Assembly: GCF_046630445.1 (NCBI RefSeq)
Contig: NC_092337.1
Span: forward strand, 359,840,001-359,904,000
Direction of reading: 5' to 3'
DNA length: 64,000 bases
Source: Rutidosis leptorrhynchoides
Lineage: Eukaryota > Streptophyta > Magnoliopsida > Asterales > Asteraceae
Shown here: piece after piece, positions 21,411 to 34,626 of the stretch
Position numbering within the stretch: the first letter of the stretch is position 1
Layout: every line of letters starts with the position of its first letter
Translations under genes and position numbers: made by a program
Notes under the pieces: generated by a model
The model's input: the letters and a program-made list of their open reading frames with translations, nothing else
Database searches by the model: none
What the model was told of the DNA's origin: nothing

Positions 21411-22809
21411 ATTGTTAAGTTTCTGGTCTTGATTGTTTTATCATATACAGACCCATATCTATAGAGATCTTTCAAAAGTTATTTTGAAGAAAATGAAAAT
21501 CCAACCTGTAAAATGGTCCATATTTTACCATGTAAATCAACTGAATCTGAAATCTGAATTGCTTTATTTTTTGTTATCATCTCACAAAGTTCCTTTGTTG
21601 TGCACACACTTGATCCTTGTACCAATGGAATAGTTGTATGCATAGACCATCTAGATTTATATATAGTTTGAATAAATTAAAAAAATTTGTTTGGTAAATG
21701 TCAGTGAGTTGTATATACACCTAGTAATGCAACATATTCTTTGTTGATACTCCCCAAATAAAAAGATATAGGTTGGTTTTGTATCAAATCTATTGGCAGT
21801 TATGTGTTATAAAACTATTTAGTTTGTCTTTTCGTGTGGGGAAGAGGGGGATCAATTGTAGTTATCTTTGATACGTTTGATGAACCAAGCCTGGTGAAAG
21901 TTTTTAGTCAATGTTTGTTTAAAAAGATATGTTATGGTTGTCAAAATGACACATAATATGTGTCTTATTGTTATAAAGTGGAACACGGGTCTATATGGTT
22001 CATGTCTTCCGTGTGGTATGTATCTGGAGAGCAATATGTTTCTTGCGTCTTTTATTGAATCATACGGTTCATGTATTAATCAGACTATGTTTCTGTTGTT
22101 TCTTCTTATTCTTGTTCAGACTATGTTGTCTATATATGTCTCTTATCTGTCTTTAATATCATATGTTTGTTTTTGTTAGAATATGTTTTCTGATTTTCTT
22201 CTATTCAATTTGAGTGTAAATCTAAAATTTACAATTCATTTAGAAAATCGAGTTTTCTGTAAAAATGTTACAGAGTTGGTTTTCATATCTGTTGTGAATG
22301 TTCGTAGGATTCTTATGTCTTATTAAACTGTGAGATTCGATTTCTTAGCCAGTATTTCTCAAGTCTATTCAAATGTTTTTTTCTATCTCTTATTTCTTAT
22401 TCCTTCTAGATTGATTGTTGATTGTTGATGCTTTTATAAGTAATCAAATGTCTTATCTTGTTCTGTTTTTTTCTTTTTTTTTTTTGTAGTAGATTTAATG
22501 TCTATTGCTTAAAATAGTAGTTGTGTCTTTGTTTGGGATAAGTGTATAGAATGATGATTTGTTGTTAGGTTGTATCTGTGATTTAAAAGACTGTTGATTG
22601 GTGTTTTATCATCCTCCCTAACTTGGTTGAGTTTTTGTCGAATACAACAACAATAATTTAGTTTTAAAATCTCGAAAATAGTATTAAATGGATGTATGGT
22701 GCATGATATGCTTATGTTTTGTTTCTCATATTGGTTGTTAATGTTTAATAAGTTGCCTAACAATCTAACATCGTGTCTTACAGTTTTTTGGTAATGGATT
22801 CAAACTTCA

Positions 22810-23146
22810 TTCTTTGGCATAGCCCAACGGTTCACTCCATGTACTTCGTGTCATGGGATAGGGAGAGGTCATGGGTTCGATCCTTAGGGATGGCATGATT
22901 TTCTTTAAAACAATTGAACACCAATGATGGTGGTATAATATTGACCCTATAGGGAGGTTTTACCGGATTCGTTCACGGACCTCTACCCAGGAACACTACC
23001 CGCATGGATGTGTTCCCGGGTACCGTCGATCGGGTTTGGGTTTCCGCCCGAACGTGTGTAATACGTGCAAATGATGAGGGTCGTTGAAATAAATGATCTA
23101 CTGATGCCAAAAAATCGCCGTTCAAAAAATAAAATAAAAAATAAAG
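22810..23146 (+). mobile_element. tRNA-derived SINE
   Basis: The 5' part has a Pol III A-box-like TGGCATAGCCCAACGG, and about 45 bases later a B box GGTTCGATCC (22873-22882). A unique body and an A-rich AAAAATAAAATAAAAAATAAA tail follow. The layout and size (about 335 bp) fit plant SINEs. I could not see clear target duplications. It sits in the leader intron of shikimate kinase in the gene's sense direction. Confidence 0.7.
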
Positions 23147-23690
23147 CTTTAAAGTTGAGTTTGATTGCTAAAATGGTATCTTGTTTATAAATTGTTAATA
23201 GTTGATTTCAGTGTTGTGTTACAATAGTAACACTACATTAATGTATCATTTGTTCTGCATATTGCTCATGATGTGAAATTCGATAAAAAAAAGATTCTTA
23301 ATACTCTATGCTCTCTGCTTATCTGATTATTAAATGTCTAGTTGAATTTGATATATCTTGAAGGACATGAATTGTTTTGAAAATCTGACATGTACCAAGT
23401 CAAGATTGAGTGGGAGTGTTGAAATATAACTTGAAATTATTGTTAATCTTGATTTGTTACGTGTATGCTTATGTGTGTGTTAATTGTGAAACTTGGCTGT
23501 TACTGTATTAAGTTAGATCATTTATGTTTTTGATCAAGTTTAATGTTGTGAGAAAGTTAATGATGATGGAATATGTGATAATTTGCTTTTTTAGGCAACT
23601 TTAAGGACCGATTCGTTTTGGTTACAAGACTTCAAAACTCATCACAAATAAAAGAAATCTTGACTTGTCGATTAGCAAGGTGCATAAATA

Positions 23691-25144
23691 ATGGAGGCCA
23701 AAGTAGCCCAGAGTTTAAACTTGACACCATGGTTGAATTCTGATTATACGGTTCCAACAATGAAAAACTCCATGAGGTTAAACTCAAGGTTCGAGAAAAA
23801 CAAATGGGTTCATGTGCCGATTAAATGCAATTATTCTTTAACTATAAAACCAGCGATGGGGCGTAGATCAGTGGGTTTAAAGCTTTCATGTACTTCTCAG
23901 AATTCAAAAGGTATTTCTTCTTAGCCCAAAACATAAGTCAATATTTGAAAGTATATAAAAAATAAAAATTCCATGGTCTAAGAATCATTCTGTAACTTAT
24001 ATACTCTATGCTTGTGGGCCCGTTGAAATTTATTCGGGGTGATAAACATTAAGCAGTGAAAACAAAGCTGAAGTGGTAACATTTCATATCTGACCTGGTT
24101 TCCACCACGTGACTTAATACATGGTTATTTTACATAATAAACAACAACAACAATACCCAATCCCGCACATGCGAGGTATGTGGGAGGTGAGATGTAATAA
24201 AGTGAGTAATTTTTTGGTGCTAATTTTTTTTTTCGTTTTTGTAGCTTCAGTACTCGAATCTGGAACTGTTACTTCCGAGGAAGATTTGATACTAAAGGTA
24301 TTTGATTTCTTATATTGGATGCACATAACAAAACTTAATAACTAAAAGTTCTTTTTGTCTGAACTATATGCGGTTTAATATTTATAGTCATAGAAATAAT
24401 TGATAGGCCGAGCCGTAAGTCTATGATAATTAAGCTGTGAATCACATAACACGGAATGCACAAGATGTTATCTTCTATACATTCATGAAATAATTGTGTG
24501 CTTGCCAGATTTTCGAGTTTAATTTCCAAATCGAAAAATGTCATGTTACAAACTTCATTAAGCTTTCTTATTTATTTTTTATTTGCAGAAAAAGTCTGAG
24601 GAGATCGAGCCGTGTTTGAGTGGAAGATGTATTTATCTTGTCGGTCAGTTCTAACCGCATTTCACGTCTTTGACGTTTTTCAAATATTTAATATCTTTTA
24701 TTATTTAATTTTTTTGTCGCCTTTAAAAACAGTTATGTTATATTTTTATATTACATAAATGCAGGAATGATGGGATCCGGGAAAACAACAATTGGCCAGA
24801 TCTTGTCTCAAGTTCTTAATTATTCTTTTTTCGACAGGTTTGTGGCCCGGTTGCTTGATTATATCTTATTTTAAACTCCATATCAAGTTCAAGAATATAA
24901 ATTAGAGGTGGTAATTTTGACCCATTTATGTGCCTATGAATCCGTACTTTAATAACTCTGATGACCATGCATTATGTTACCAATGAATCAGATAATATTC
25001 ATGTGTTAGATACGTGCAGTGACAAATTAATAGAGAAAGCTACTAGAGGAACTGCAGTTGCCGACATCTTTAAATTACACGGCGAGAAGATTTTCAGAGA
25101 TAACGAGGTAGGTCCCATCTATGGTCACGTTTTTTTTTATATAG

Positions 25145-25189
<45 letters not shown>

Positions 25190-26066
25190 TATTTCGTGTT
25201 TCGTTTGTACATGTAATTTTAAATTTTATTTGTTCTATTATGTTTTCAGACTGAGGTCTTGCATAAGTTATCATCGATGCGTCGACTTGTTATTTCTACA
25301 GGTGGGGGTGCTGTTATTCGACCTGTCAATTGGTATGGCATCGGGCTTATTATTTTATTTTTCTTTTGTTTGCTTAATAATTTCAACAAAATAGCATGAA
25401 AATATGACTGTTGACAGGAAATACATGCACAAGGGTATAAGCGTCTTTATAGATGTACCTTTGGATGCATTAGCACAAAGAATAACTGCAATTGGTACTG
25501 CTTCTCGCCCGCTTTTACATCATGGATCTTGTGATGACGCCTACACACAAGTATGTATCTTTTGTTTGGTACTATATATAAAGTTTGGAAAGAAAAAAAA
25601 GTAAAACAATATTTTGAGCTTGTGTATGATATTGTTCACATTTTGTATTTGTAGACTATTAACAAACTATCTAAGCTTTGGGAAGAAAGAAGTGAAGCTT
25701 ACACCAACGCCCATGTGAAGGTCTCGTTGGAAGGTACGTATATATACTTTAATACGTTTCTTTTTTTATTTTAAAGAAATCTTTGTTTATATTTTTTCGC
25801 GCTGTAAAATTGTATAATTTTCAATGATTAGAATATTGGACATATTGCCATGTAGGTATTGCGTCCAAGTTGGGACACGAAGATGTATGCTGCGTTAATC
25901 CAACACAAATTGCAATTGAGGTTCGATCTCTCACGCACACTTACACACACATACACACACACAAACAATTTAGTACTAGTAGTATACATGCACATCATTC
26001 ACATGCCAAGTTCGTTATGCATTTTTGTAGACACTCATACAAATCGAGGACTACCTGAAGAAATAA
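23691..26066 (+). CDS. SK: Shikimate kinase, chloroplastic (10 coding exons)
   Basis: Phosphorylates shikimate with ATP to shikimate-3-phosphate in the plastid chorismate pathway. Exons by GT/AG sites and frame: 23691-23910, 24245-24297, 24589-24643, 24765-24837, 25020-25107, 25250-25332, 25418-25550, 25655-25733, 25856-25920, 26031-26066. Together they give 885 nt, 294 residues, normal for plant SK. Residues 1 to about 70 are Ser/Asn/Lys-rich without early acids, like a transit peptide. The P-loop GMMGSGKTT is at 110-118. The shikimate-binding Asp of DSD is at 135, Arg160 is in FRDN, the GGG loop is at 181-183, and the lid Arg221 is in RPLL. All expected catalytic residues are present. Introns are short apart from the leader intron, and one carries a long TA run. 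The gene looks intact although retroelements surround it. Confidence 0.95.
25146..25186 (+). repeat. (TA)n microsatellite in a shikimate kinase intron
   Basis: 41 bp of uninterrupted alternating TA, 38 bases after the donor of the intron following the DSD exon. Likely length-polymorphic. Confidence 0.95.
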
Positions 26067-26829
26067 AGTGATAATTGTGGGTTAAACTTGAGGTAGAAAA
26101 TATACCAGAAGATGAAGAGGGTTAACTGCAAACACGGGTCCCTGTTGTTGTTGAATGGTTCCTTGCGTTTGGAGTACTCGGGATCTTCTTAGTTTAAACT
26201 TGAGCTAGAAAATTATACGATGTCTGTTTTACCATTTGTGGAAAAAAATTATTTTCATTGTACTATTTGTTTTTGTTATTTGTATAACAATAAAAGAACA
26301 ATTCACATTTTTTTTTTTTTTCCCAGTTTGTTCAGTACTACCATAGGACATTTCTGTAAGCCTAATTGTGCATTAAACTACTTTTTTTGTTCAAACTTAT
26401 AGTTACCAACTAATTTTTTAATGTTTGTTCTACAAAAGACTGTCTTAAAGAAGCAAAATTATAGGTCCACGTCTCAATATTTGGGATTTGAGAATTGTTT
26501 TTCGGAGTCTTTTGGCACTTAATCGGGATTTCATCTTAACCTGATCGGGACCTCTACCACTCGTCTTGCTTGTGTGCACCTATATCATTATTCATTATGA
26601 ATATATGTAATATCAATTTAAAACAATAGTTTATTTCACAATAGTACAAAGAGACTATTTTAAACATTGCTTTTGTGCTGCATTTCTCAATAACCTTGTT
26701 GAATTATAGAGTAGGGAGAGAAGTTGGTAAAAGATGGCAAAAATTACAAATAATGAAAATCACATTCGCTACAATCTGTTTAGTGTGTAAAGACGAAGTC
26801 GTGAGTTATGAAAGAACATAGTGATACGA
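26067..26829 (+). other. 3' flank of shikimate kinase
   Basis: The 3'UTR follows the stop; an AATAAAAG at about 26289 is a possible polyadenylation signal. The remainder up to the LINE fragment is AT-rich, and I see no gene in it. Confidence 0.4.
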
Positions 26830-27090
26830 CTTAAAAAGGTTGCGGGCGACTTTCTTTAGGGGTGGAAGTGAAGACTCTAAATCGATGAACCGGGTTAAAT
26901 GGCAGTGCATATTGGCTTCTTTTGATAAAGGTGGACCGGGTGTTGGTAGATTGTTTGTATGTAACTTGGCGTTAATATTCAAATGGGTGTGGTGTTTGGT
27001 CTCTAATTCGGATGCTTTGTGGACTATTGTCATTAAAGCTATACATGGTCCTCGGGCGAGGAGGGATTATATGGTAAAATAATTCGGTTC
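26830..27090 (+). mobile_element. LINE fragment, left part (split by copia C)
   Basis: The plus-strand frame reads FFRGGSED...KVW-type residues followed by NLALIFKWVWCL and ALWTIVIKAIHG. This is the segment of plant L1-type LINE ORF2 just after the reverse transcriptase. It breaks at 27090, and its continuation (GIWANIVSSFQSA) appears at 59422 after the copia insertion. The upstream RT part is absent, as in a 5'-truncated LINE. Confidence 0.8.
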
Positions 27091-27319
27091 TGTTATAATT
27101 CAGTAGGCTTATAACTACCTTTAGTGGTTATAAGAACAAAGAGAGAAAAAAGAGAGAAGAAAGAGAGAAGAAATATTGATATTGATATTTCAAGAGAAAT
27201 GGTACACCTTAAATGGCTACCATACATGTCTATTTATAGTGTAAAATATTACTATGCAAGCTATACAAAGTTGACTAAAATTTATCATCCATATGACTTT
27301 TTGTACTCATATTATAACA
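27091..27319 (-). repeat. 3' LTR of copia C (229 bp)
   Basis: Ends TGTTATAA and TTATAACA. It differs from the right LTR by one substitution and one A-run length change. It contains a purine-rich AGAGAGAAAAAAGAGAG tract. Confidence 0.95.
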
Positions 27320-27330
27320 CTCCCCCTTGG
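27320..27330 (-). other. Polypurine tract of copia C
   Basis: Minus-strand CCAAGGGGGAG directly precedes the 3' LTR and fixes the element's orientation. Confidence 0.8.
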
Positions 27331-29905
27331 ATGATCAATTTTATTAGAGTGCAACTAGTACTGTCTCATTAAAAACCTTGCTTAAAGAAAAACCCAGTGG
27401 GATAAAAACTTTAGTCAAGGAAAAAAGAGTGCAGTATAGAGTTGACTCCCCCTCAAGTAGATATCGCTGAGTCGTCACATATTTTGAACTTGCTTCATGC
27501 CAATATTGTGAACGTGTGTTCTGAAAACGGCGATTGACAGTGCTTTGGTATAAAGATCAGCAGAGTTGTTGATTGAACGTATCTCATTTTAATCTGGTTG
27601 TCTTATATGAGAAGAATCTGAGGTTTTTATCTGAAACTTTATCATCTAAATCTTTTATGTACAAGTTTAGCCCCTCTGTTTTGTCTACAGTCTCCTTCAT
27701 GGTTTGCTTAAACCCTTATTTCAATTCCTATTTCCTTTTAGTCTTTTCTGAGCCTTATCAACATACCATTCTTTTCCATCAAACTTATGACCGTTAAGAC
27801 CGTCTATGGCTTTGGCGCCTCGTCAGTATTTATATTTTGTTCAGTCACTTTTGATACTCTTCTTTCATTTGTATGATGCAAGCTGCATTATCTTCATATA
27901 TAGTTGTTGGTGAAGATAGTTGTTAGTCTTTTATAGCGTTCTAGTCCACAAGAATCAATAATGATTTGTGTCATTAATCTCAACCAAACACATTTTCGAG
28001 TAGTTTCATATAATGCAATCACTTCGTCATGATTTGATGATGTTGCAACAAGTGTTTATTTTAAGAACGCCATGATTTTGTGGTACTTCCATTTAGGAAT
28101 ACATACTGAGTTTGAGATTTATCTTTATGAGGATTTAATGAATGACCTGCATATACATAATTAACCAAATCTTGTTTTTAAGCGTTAGAATAAAATAATT
28201 TTAAATCAGCAGTTCCTCAAGGGTATCAAAATATTTGCTTGATCCCATTTCAATGTCTTTTTATAGAAGTTGAGCTGAATCTTGCCAACAAATTAACTGC
28301 AAGAGAAATGTCAGGTCTTGTATAATTTATAAGATACATAAGAACCTCAATTGCACTAAAATATGGAACTTCCGATCTGTTAAGATTTTCATGATCTTCG
28401 CAGGGATGAAATAGATCAGTGTCAATATTGAGTGATCTAACAACAATGAGTTTTTTTTTTAAAAAAAATGTTTTAAAATCTTTTGGTATAAGTTGTTTGA
28501 TGTACAAGTTAACCATTAGGCATATTCTTAATTTGCAATCCAAGGTAATACTTGGTTTTTTCAAGATCTTTCATTTTAAAATAATTCTTTAGAAGTTGAA
28601 TGATTTCATAGATCTCTTTATTTGTTCATATGATGTTAAGAACATTGACATAAATAACTACGATATATATCCGATCATTGTTTTTCATAATAAAAACAAA
28701 TGTGCAAATAAGTTTATATGTATACACTTTTCTTATCAAGTAATCACTTAATCAGTTATATCACATACGTCCCAATTGTATAGACCCATATAAAAATCTT
28801 TGTGATTTAATAGAATACATTCCCTTAGATTTTGCATTAGATGCTTATGATACCTTAAACCCTTCAGGTATATTCATGTATATCACTATCAAGTGATCCA
28901 TACAGATAAGTAGTTACAACATCCATAAAATGCATTTAAGTAACTACTAGGTTGATTAAGTATCTAATAAGTAATTGTATCCATTACAGGAGGATAAGTT
29001 TTTCTCATAATTCATTTTCGGTCTTTGTGGGAAATTTTGAGTTACAAGTCTAGTTTTGCCTTGTAACTTCATTTGCACATTTCTTTTTCGGATAAAAATT
29101 CATTTGTATCCCATACGTTTCACATCTTTAAAAGTGATAACGATTAATCCGAAAACTTTTCTTTTATTGAGCGATTCTAATTCAGCTCGTATTTCTCCTT
29201 TCCATTGAGCTCAATCATGTCTATTTTGATATTAAATGACAGATTTTGGTTCTAGATCATCATCTTTATTCATGATGTCATTGTAATATTATATGAAAAT
29301 ATCTCATCAAGATTTTTCATTTCATTTCGGTTCCATAATATTGCATAATTTATCGCAATTTATGTATTTACATTTATCAATATCCTCTGCAGAAGGAGTA
29401 TTGAAATTTGGTTCTTCTTGAACACTTTCTTTTATCTCATTATCAGCTGATTTTCTTTTTCGAGAATTTTTATCTTTGGAACCAATTGGTCTACCACGTT
29501 TCTGGCGTGTCAACGACTCATGAGTGACATTATTTCTAGCTTTTGGAATTTAAATTCTAGCTGAAGCATTACTGCTGGTATATATGATTTAGTCACTCCT
29601 TTTTGTATCTGTAAATGCATCAGGTAATTTATTTGCAAGTTCTTGCATATGCATTATTTTTTTTTAACTTTCTTTTCGCATTCTTTTGTGCGATGATCAA
29701 GATACATTAATTTATATTTACACCATGAAACATCTTTTTCTTTATTTTTCATTTCTCCCCCTAATCTAGGGAACAATGACAATTAGCAAAACGCGCTGTA
29801 AAAACATCACCCGTCATGGGTTCAATATATCTTATAATTAAATATGTTTTATATCCAACATATATTCCCATCCTCCTTTGAGGACTCATTTTAGTGCGTT
29901 GTGGT
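27331..29905 (-). pseudogene. pol: Copia C pol remnant: end of integrase, RT and RNase H
   Basis: Minus-strand pieces in correct copia order but in different frames with many stops. After the gypsy insertion point comes an integrase end (PPQRTKMSPQRRMGIYVGY, about 29900-29840). A KRGRPIGSKDKN linker follows near 29490. Scattered RT segments follow (MDVVTTYLYGSLDSD near 28920). An RNase H segment (CEDHENLNRSEVPYFSA to NLLARFSST) lies near 28410-28260. Nothing long enough for activity remains. Confidence 0.8.
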
Positions 29906-29910
29906 TGTGC

Positions 29911-32900
29911 TGAAATGTCCCGTTCTTATTGATTAAAAACGTTCCATATTAATTGATTTCGTTGCGAGGTTTTGACCTCTATATGAGACATTTTTCAAAG
30001 ACTGCATTCATTTTTAAAACAAACCATAACCTTTATTTCATAAATAAAGGTTTAAAAAGCTTTACGTAGATTATCAAATAATGATAATCTAAAATATCCT
30101 GTTTACACACGACCATTACATAATGGTTTACAATACAAATATGTTACATCGAAATCAGTTTCTTGAATGCAGTTTTTACACAATATCATACAAACATGGA
30201 CTCCAAATCTTGTCCTTATTTTAGTATGCAACAGCGGAAGCTCTTAATATTCACCTGAGAATAAACATGCTTTAAACGTCAACAAAAATGTTGGTGAGTT
30301 ATAGGTTTAACCTATATATATCAAATCGTAACAATAGACCACAAGATTTCATATTTCAATACACATCCCATACATAGAGATAAAAATCATTCATATGGTG
30401 AACACCTGGTAACCGACATTAACAAGATGCATATATAAGAATATCCCCATCATTCCGGGACACCCTTCGGATATGATATAAATTTCGAAGTACTAAAGCA
30501 TCCGGTACTTTGGATGGGGCTTGTTGGGCCCGATAGATCTATCTTTAGGATTCGCGTCAATTAGGGTGTCTGTTCCCTAATTCTTAGATTACCAGACTTA
30601 ATAAAAAGGGGCATATTCGATTTCGATAATTCAACCATAGAATGTAGTTTCACGTACTTGTGTCTATTTTGTAAATCATTTATAAAACCTGCATGTATTC
30701 TCATCCCAAAAATATTAGATTTTAAAAGTGGGACTATAACTCACTTTCACAGATTTTTACTTCGTCGGGAAGTAAGACTTGGCCACTGGTTGATTCACGA
30801 ACCTATAACAATATATACATATATATCAAAGTATGTTCAAAATATATTTACAACACTTTTAATATATTTTGATGTTTTAAGTTTATTAAGTCAGCTGTCC
30901 TCGTTAGTAACCTACAACTAGTTGTCCACAGTTAGATGTACAGAAATAATTCGATAAATATTATCTTGAATCAATCTACGACCCAGTGTATACGTATCTC
31001 AGTATTGATCACAACTCAAACTATATATATTTTGGAATCAACCTCAACCCTGTATAGCTAACTCCAACATTCACATATAGAGTGTCTATGGTTGTTCCGA
31101 AATATATATAGATGTGTCGACATGATAGGTCGAAACATTGTATACGTGTCTATGGTATCTCAAGATTACATAATATACAATACAAGTTGATTAAGTTATG
31201 GTTGGAATAGATTTGTTACCAATTTTCACGTAGCTAAAATGAGAAAAATTATCCAATCTTGTTTTACCCATAACTTCTTCATTTTAAATCCGTTTTGAGT
31301 GAATCAAATTGCTATGGTTTCATATTGAACTCTATTTTATGAATCTAAACAGAAAAGTATAGGTTTATAGTCGGAAAAATAAGTTACAAGTCGTTTTTGT
31401 AAAGGTAGTCATTTCAGTCAAAAGAACGACGTCTAGATGACCATTTTAGAAAACATACTTCCACTTTGAGTTTAATCATAATTTTTGGATATAGTTTCAT
31501 GTTCATAATAAAAATTATTTTCTCAGAATAACAACTTTAAAATCAAAGTTTATCATAGTTTTTAATTAACTAACCCAAAACAGCCCGCGGTGTTACTACG
31601 ACGGCGTAAATCCGGTTTTACGGTGTTTTTCGTGTTTCCAGGTTTTAAATCATTAAGTTAGCATATCATATAGATATAGAATATGTGTTTAGTTGATTTT
31701 AAAAGTCAAGTTAGAAGGATTAACTTTTGTTTGCGAACAAGTTTAGAATTAACTAAACTATGTTCTAGTGATTACAAGTTTAAACCTTCGAATAAGATAG
31801 CTTTATATGTATGAATCGAATGATGTTATGAACATCATTACTACCTTAAGTTCCTTGGATAAACCTACTGGAAAAGAGAAAAATGGATCTAGCTTCAATG
31901 GATCCTTGGATGGCTCGAAGTTCTTGAAGCAGAATCATGACACGAAAACAAGTTCAAGTAAGATCATCACTTGAAATAAGATTGTTATAGTTATAGAAAT
32001 TGAACCAAAGTTTGAATATGATTATTACCTTGAATTAGAATGATAACCTACTGTAAGAAACAAAGATTTCTTGAGGTTGGATGATCACCTTACAAGATTG
32101 GAAGTGAGCTAGCAAACTTGAAAGTATTCTTGATTTTATGAAACTAGAACTTTTGGAATTTATGAAGAACACTTAGAACTTGAAGATAGAACTTGAGAGA
32201 GATCAATTAGATGAATAAAATTGAAGAATGAAAGTGTTTGTAGGTGTTTTTGGTCGTTGGTGTATGGATTAGATATAAAGGATATGTAATTTTGTTTTCA
32301 TGTAAATAAGTCATGAATGATTACTCATATTTTTGTAATTTTATGAGATATTTCATGCTAGTTGCCAAATGATGGTTCCCACATGTGTTAGGTGACTCAC
32401 ATGGGCTGCTAAGAGCTGATCATTGGAGTGTATATACCAATAGTACATACATCTAAAAGCTGTGTATTGTACGAGTACGAATACGGGTGCATACGAGTAG
32501 AATTGTTGATGGAACTGAACGAGGATGTAATTGTAAGCATTTTTGTTAAGTAGAAGTATTTTGATAAGTGTATTTAAGTCTTTCAAAAGTGTATAAATAC
32601 ATATTAAAACACTACATGTATATACATTTTAACTGAGTCGTTAAGTCATCGTTAGTCGTTACATGTAAGTGTTGTTTTGAAACCTTTAGGTTAACGATCT
32701 TGTTAAATGTTGTTAACCCAATGTTTATAATATCAAATGAGATTTTAAATTATTATATTATCATGATATTATCATGTATGAATATCTCTTAATATGATAT
32801 ATATACATTAAATGTCTTTACAACGATAATCGTTACATATATGTCTCGTTTAAAAATCATTAAGTTAGTAGTCTTGTTTTTACATATGTAGTTCATTGTT

Positions 32901-33160
32901 AATATACTTAATGATATGTTTACTTATCATAGTATCATGTTAACTATATATATATCCATATATATGTCATCATATAGTTTTTACAAGTTTTAACGTTCGT
33001 GAATCACCGGTCAACTTGGGTGGTCAATTGTCTATATGAAACATATTTCAATTAATCAAGTCTTAACAAGTTTGATTGCTTAACATGTTGGAAACATTTA
33101 ATTATGTAAATATCAATCTCAATTGATATATATAAACATGGAAAAGTTCTGGTCACTACA
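29911..33160 (-). repeat. 3' LTR of gypsy A (3250 bp)
   Basis: On the minus strand it runs TGTAGTGACC... (here TGTAGTGACCAG by one change) to CGGGACATTTCA. It is nearly identical to 52891-56144 and an inverted relative of B's LTRs. Short open frames in it (for example 87 codons at 30658-30921, antisense to the element) recur in all four LTRs only because the LTRs are copies. Confidence 0.95.
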
Positions 33161-33180
33161 GTACCTACCCGTTAAATAAA
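33161..33180 (-). other. Polypurine tract of gypsy A
   Basis: Minus strand AACGGGTAGGTAC next to the 3' LTR, preceded by ACGAAATTTATTT. The same core recurs upstream of gag at 51043-51057. Confidence 0.7.
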
Positions 33181-33195
33181 TTTCGTCCCGAAATT

Positions 33196-34626
33196 TTAAG
33201 CTGTTGAAGGTGTTGACGAATCTTCTGGAAATAGATGCGGGTATTTCTTCTTCATCTGATCTTCACGCTCCCAGGTGAACTCGGGTCCTCTACGAGCATT
33301 CCATCGAACCTTAACAATTGGTATCTTGTTTTGCTTAAGTCTTTTAACCTCACGATCCATTATTTCGACGGGTTCTTCGATGAATTGAAGTTTTTCGTTG
33401 ATTTGGATTTCATCTAACGGAATAGTGAGATATTCTTTAGCAAAACATTTCTTTAAATTCGAGACGTGGAAAGTGTTATGTACAGCCGCGAGTTGTTGAG
33501 GTAACTCTAGTCGGTAAGCTACTGGTCCGACACGATCAATAATCTTGAATGGTCCAATATACCTTGGATTTAATTTCCCTCGTTTACCAAATCGAACAAC
33601 GCCTTTCCAAGGTGCAACTTTAAGCATGACCATCTTTCCAATTTCAAATTCTATATCTTTTCTTTTAATGTCAGCGTAGCTCTTTTGTCGACTTTGGGCG
33701 GTTTTCAACCGTTGTTGAATTTGGATGATCTTCTCGGTAGTTTCTTGTATAATCTCCGGACCCGTAATCTGTCTATCCCCCACTTCACTCCAACAAATCG
33801 GAGACCTGCACTTTCTACCATAAAGTGCTTCAAACGGCGCCATCTCAATGCTTGAATGGTAGCTGTTGTTGTAGGAAAATTCTGCTAACGGTAGATGTCG
33901 ATCCCAACTGTTTCCGAAATCAATAACACATGCTCGTAGCATGTCTTCAAGCGTTTGTATCGTCCTTTCACTCTGCCCATCAGTTTGTGGATGATAGGCA
34001 GTACTCATGTCTAGACGAGTTCCTAATGCTTGCTGTAATGTCTGCCAGAATCTTGAAATAAATTTGCCATCCCTATCAGAGATAATAGAGATTGGTATTC
34101 CATGTCTGGAGACGACTTCCTTCAAATACAGTCGTGCTAACTTCTCCATCTTGTCATCTTCTCTTATTGGCAGGAAGTGTGCTGATTTGGTGAGACGATC
34201 AACTATTACCCAAATAGTATCAAAACCACTTGCAGTCCTTAGCAATTTAGTGATGAAATCCATGGTAATGTTTTCCCATTTCCATTCCGGGATTTCGGGT
34301 TGTTGAAGTAGACATGATGGTTTCTGATGCTCAGCTTTGACCTTAGAACACGTCAAACATTCTCCTACGTATTTAGCAACATCGGCTTTCATACCCGGCC
34401 ACCAAAAATGTTTCTTGAGATCCTTGTACATCTTCCCCGTTCCAGGATGTATTGAGTATCTGGTTTTATGAGCTTCTCTAAGTACCATTTCTCTCATATC
34501 TCCAAATTTTGGTACCCAAATCCTTTCAGCCCTATACCGGGTTCCGTCTTCCAGAATATTAAGATGCTTCTCCGATCCTTTGGGTATTTCATCCTTTAAA
34601 TTTCCCTCTTTTAAAACTCCTTGTTG
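33196..34626 (-). pseudogene. pol: Gypsy A integrase with chromodomain-like C-terminus (3' part of the split gag-pol)
   Basis: Open frame from the B insertion site to the pol stop. It has the HHCC zinc region ([20 protein letters not shown], then CLTCSKV), DDE core residues in MDFITKL, SDRDGKF and [14 protein letters not shown], and the GPF segment. The end contains [14 protein letters not shown] and IVKVRW..FTWE, like the group II chromodomain of Tekay elements, which may guide integration into heterochromatin. It is the exact in-frame continuation of 47759-50905 once B is removed; no other lesion is seen. Confidence 0.9.

Larger units (their letters stand above)
20151..23594 (+). other. Probable 5'UTR intron of shikimate kinase (3.4 kb)
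   Basis: A candidate leader exon ends CCAATTAG|GTATTC at 20150. A pyrimidine-rich acceptor TTTTTTAG lies at 23594, 96 bases before the start codon. The sequence between is T-rich, has no coding potential I can support, and contains a SINE. The boundaries are inferred from splice motifs only. Confidence 0.5.

Noticed and set aside
24125-24205. AACAACAACAATACCCAATCCC piece in a shikimate kinase intron
   Set aside because: Looks like a scrap of a dispersed repeat, but too short to name or delimit.
30658-30921. 87-codon open frame antisense in all four gypsy LTRs (also 36873-37136, 46743-47006, 53638-53901)
   Set aside because: Identical only because the LTRs are copies; no domain, no codon signal, antisense to the element.
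32353-32586. 77-codon frame in both LTRs of gypsy A (also 55333-55566)
   Set aside because: Present only as LTR duplication and disrupted in B's LTRs; no recognisable protein.
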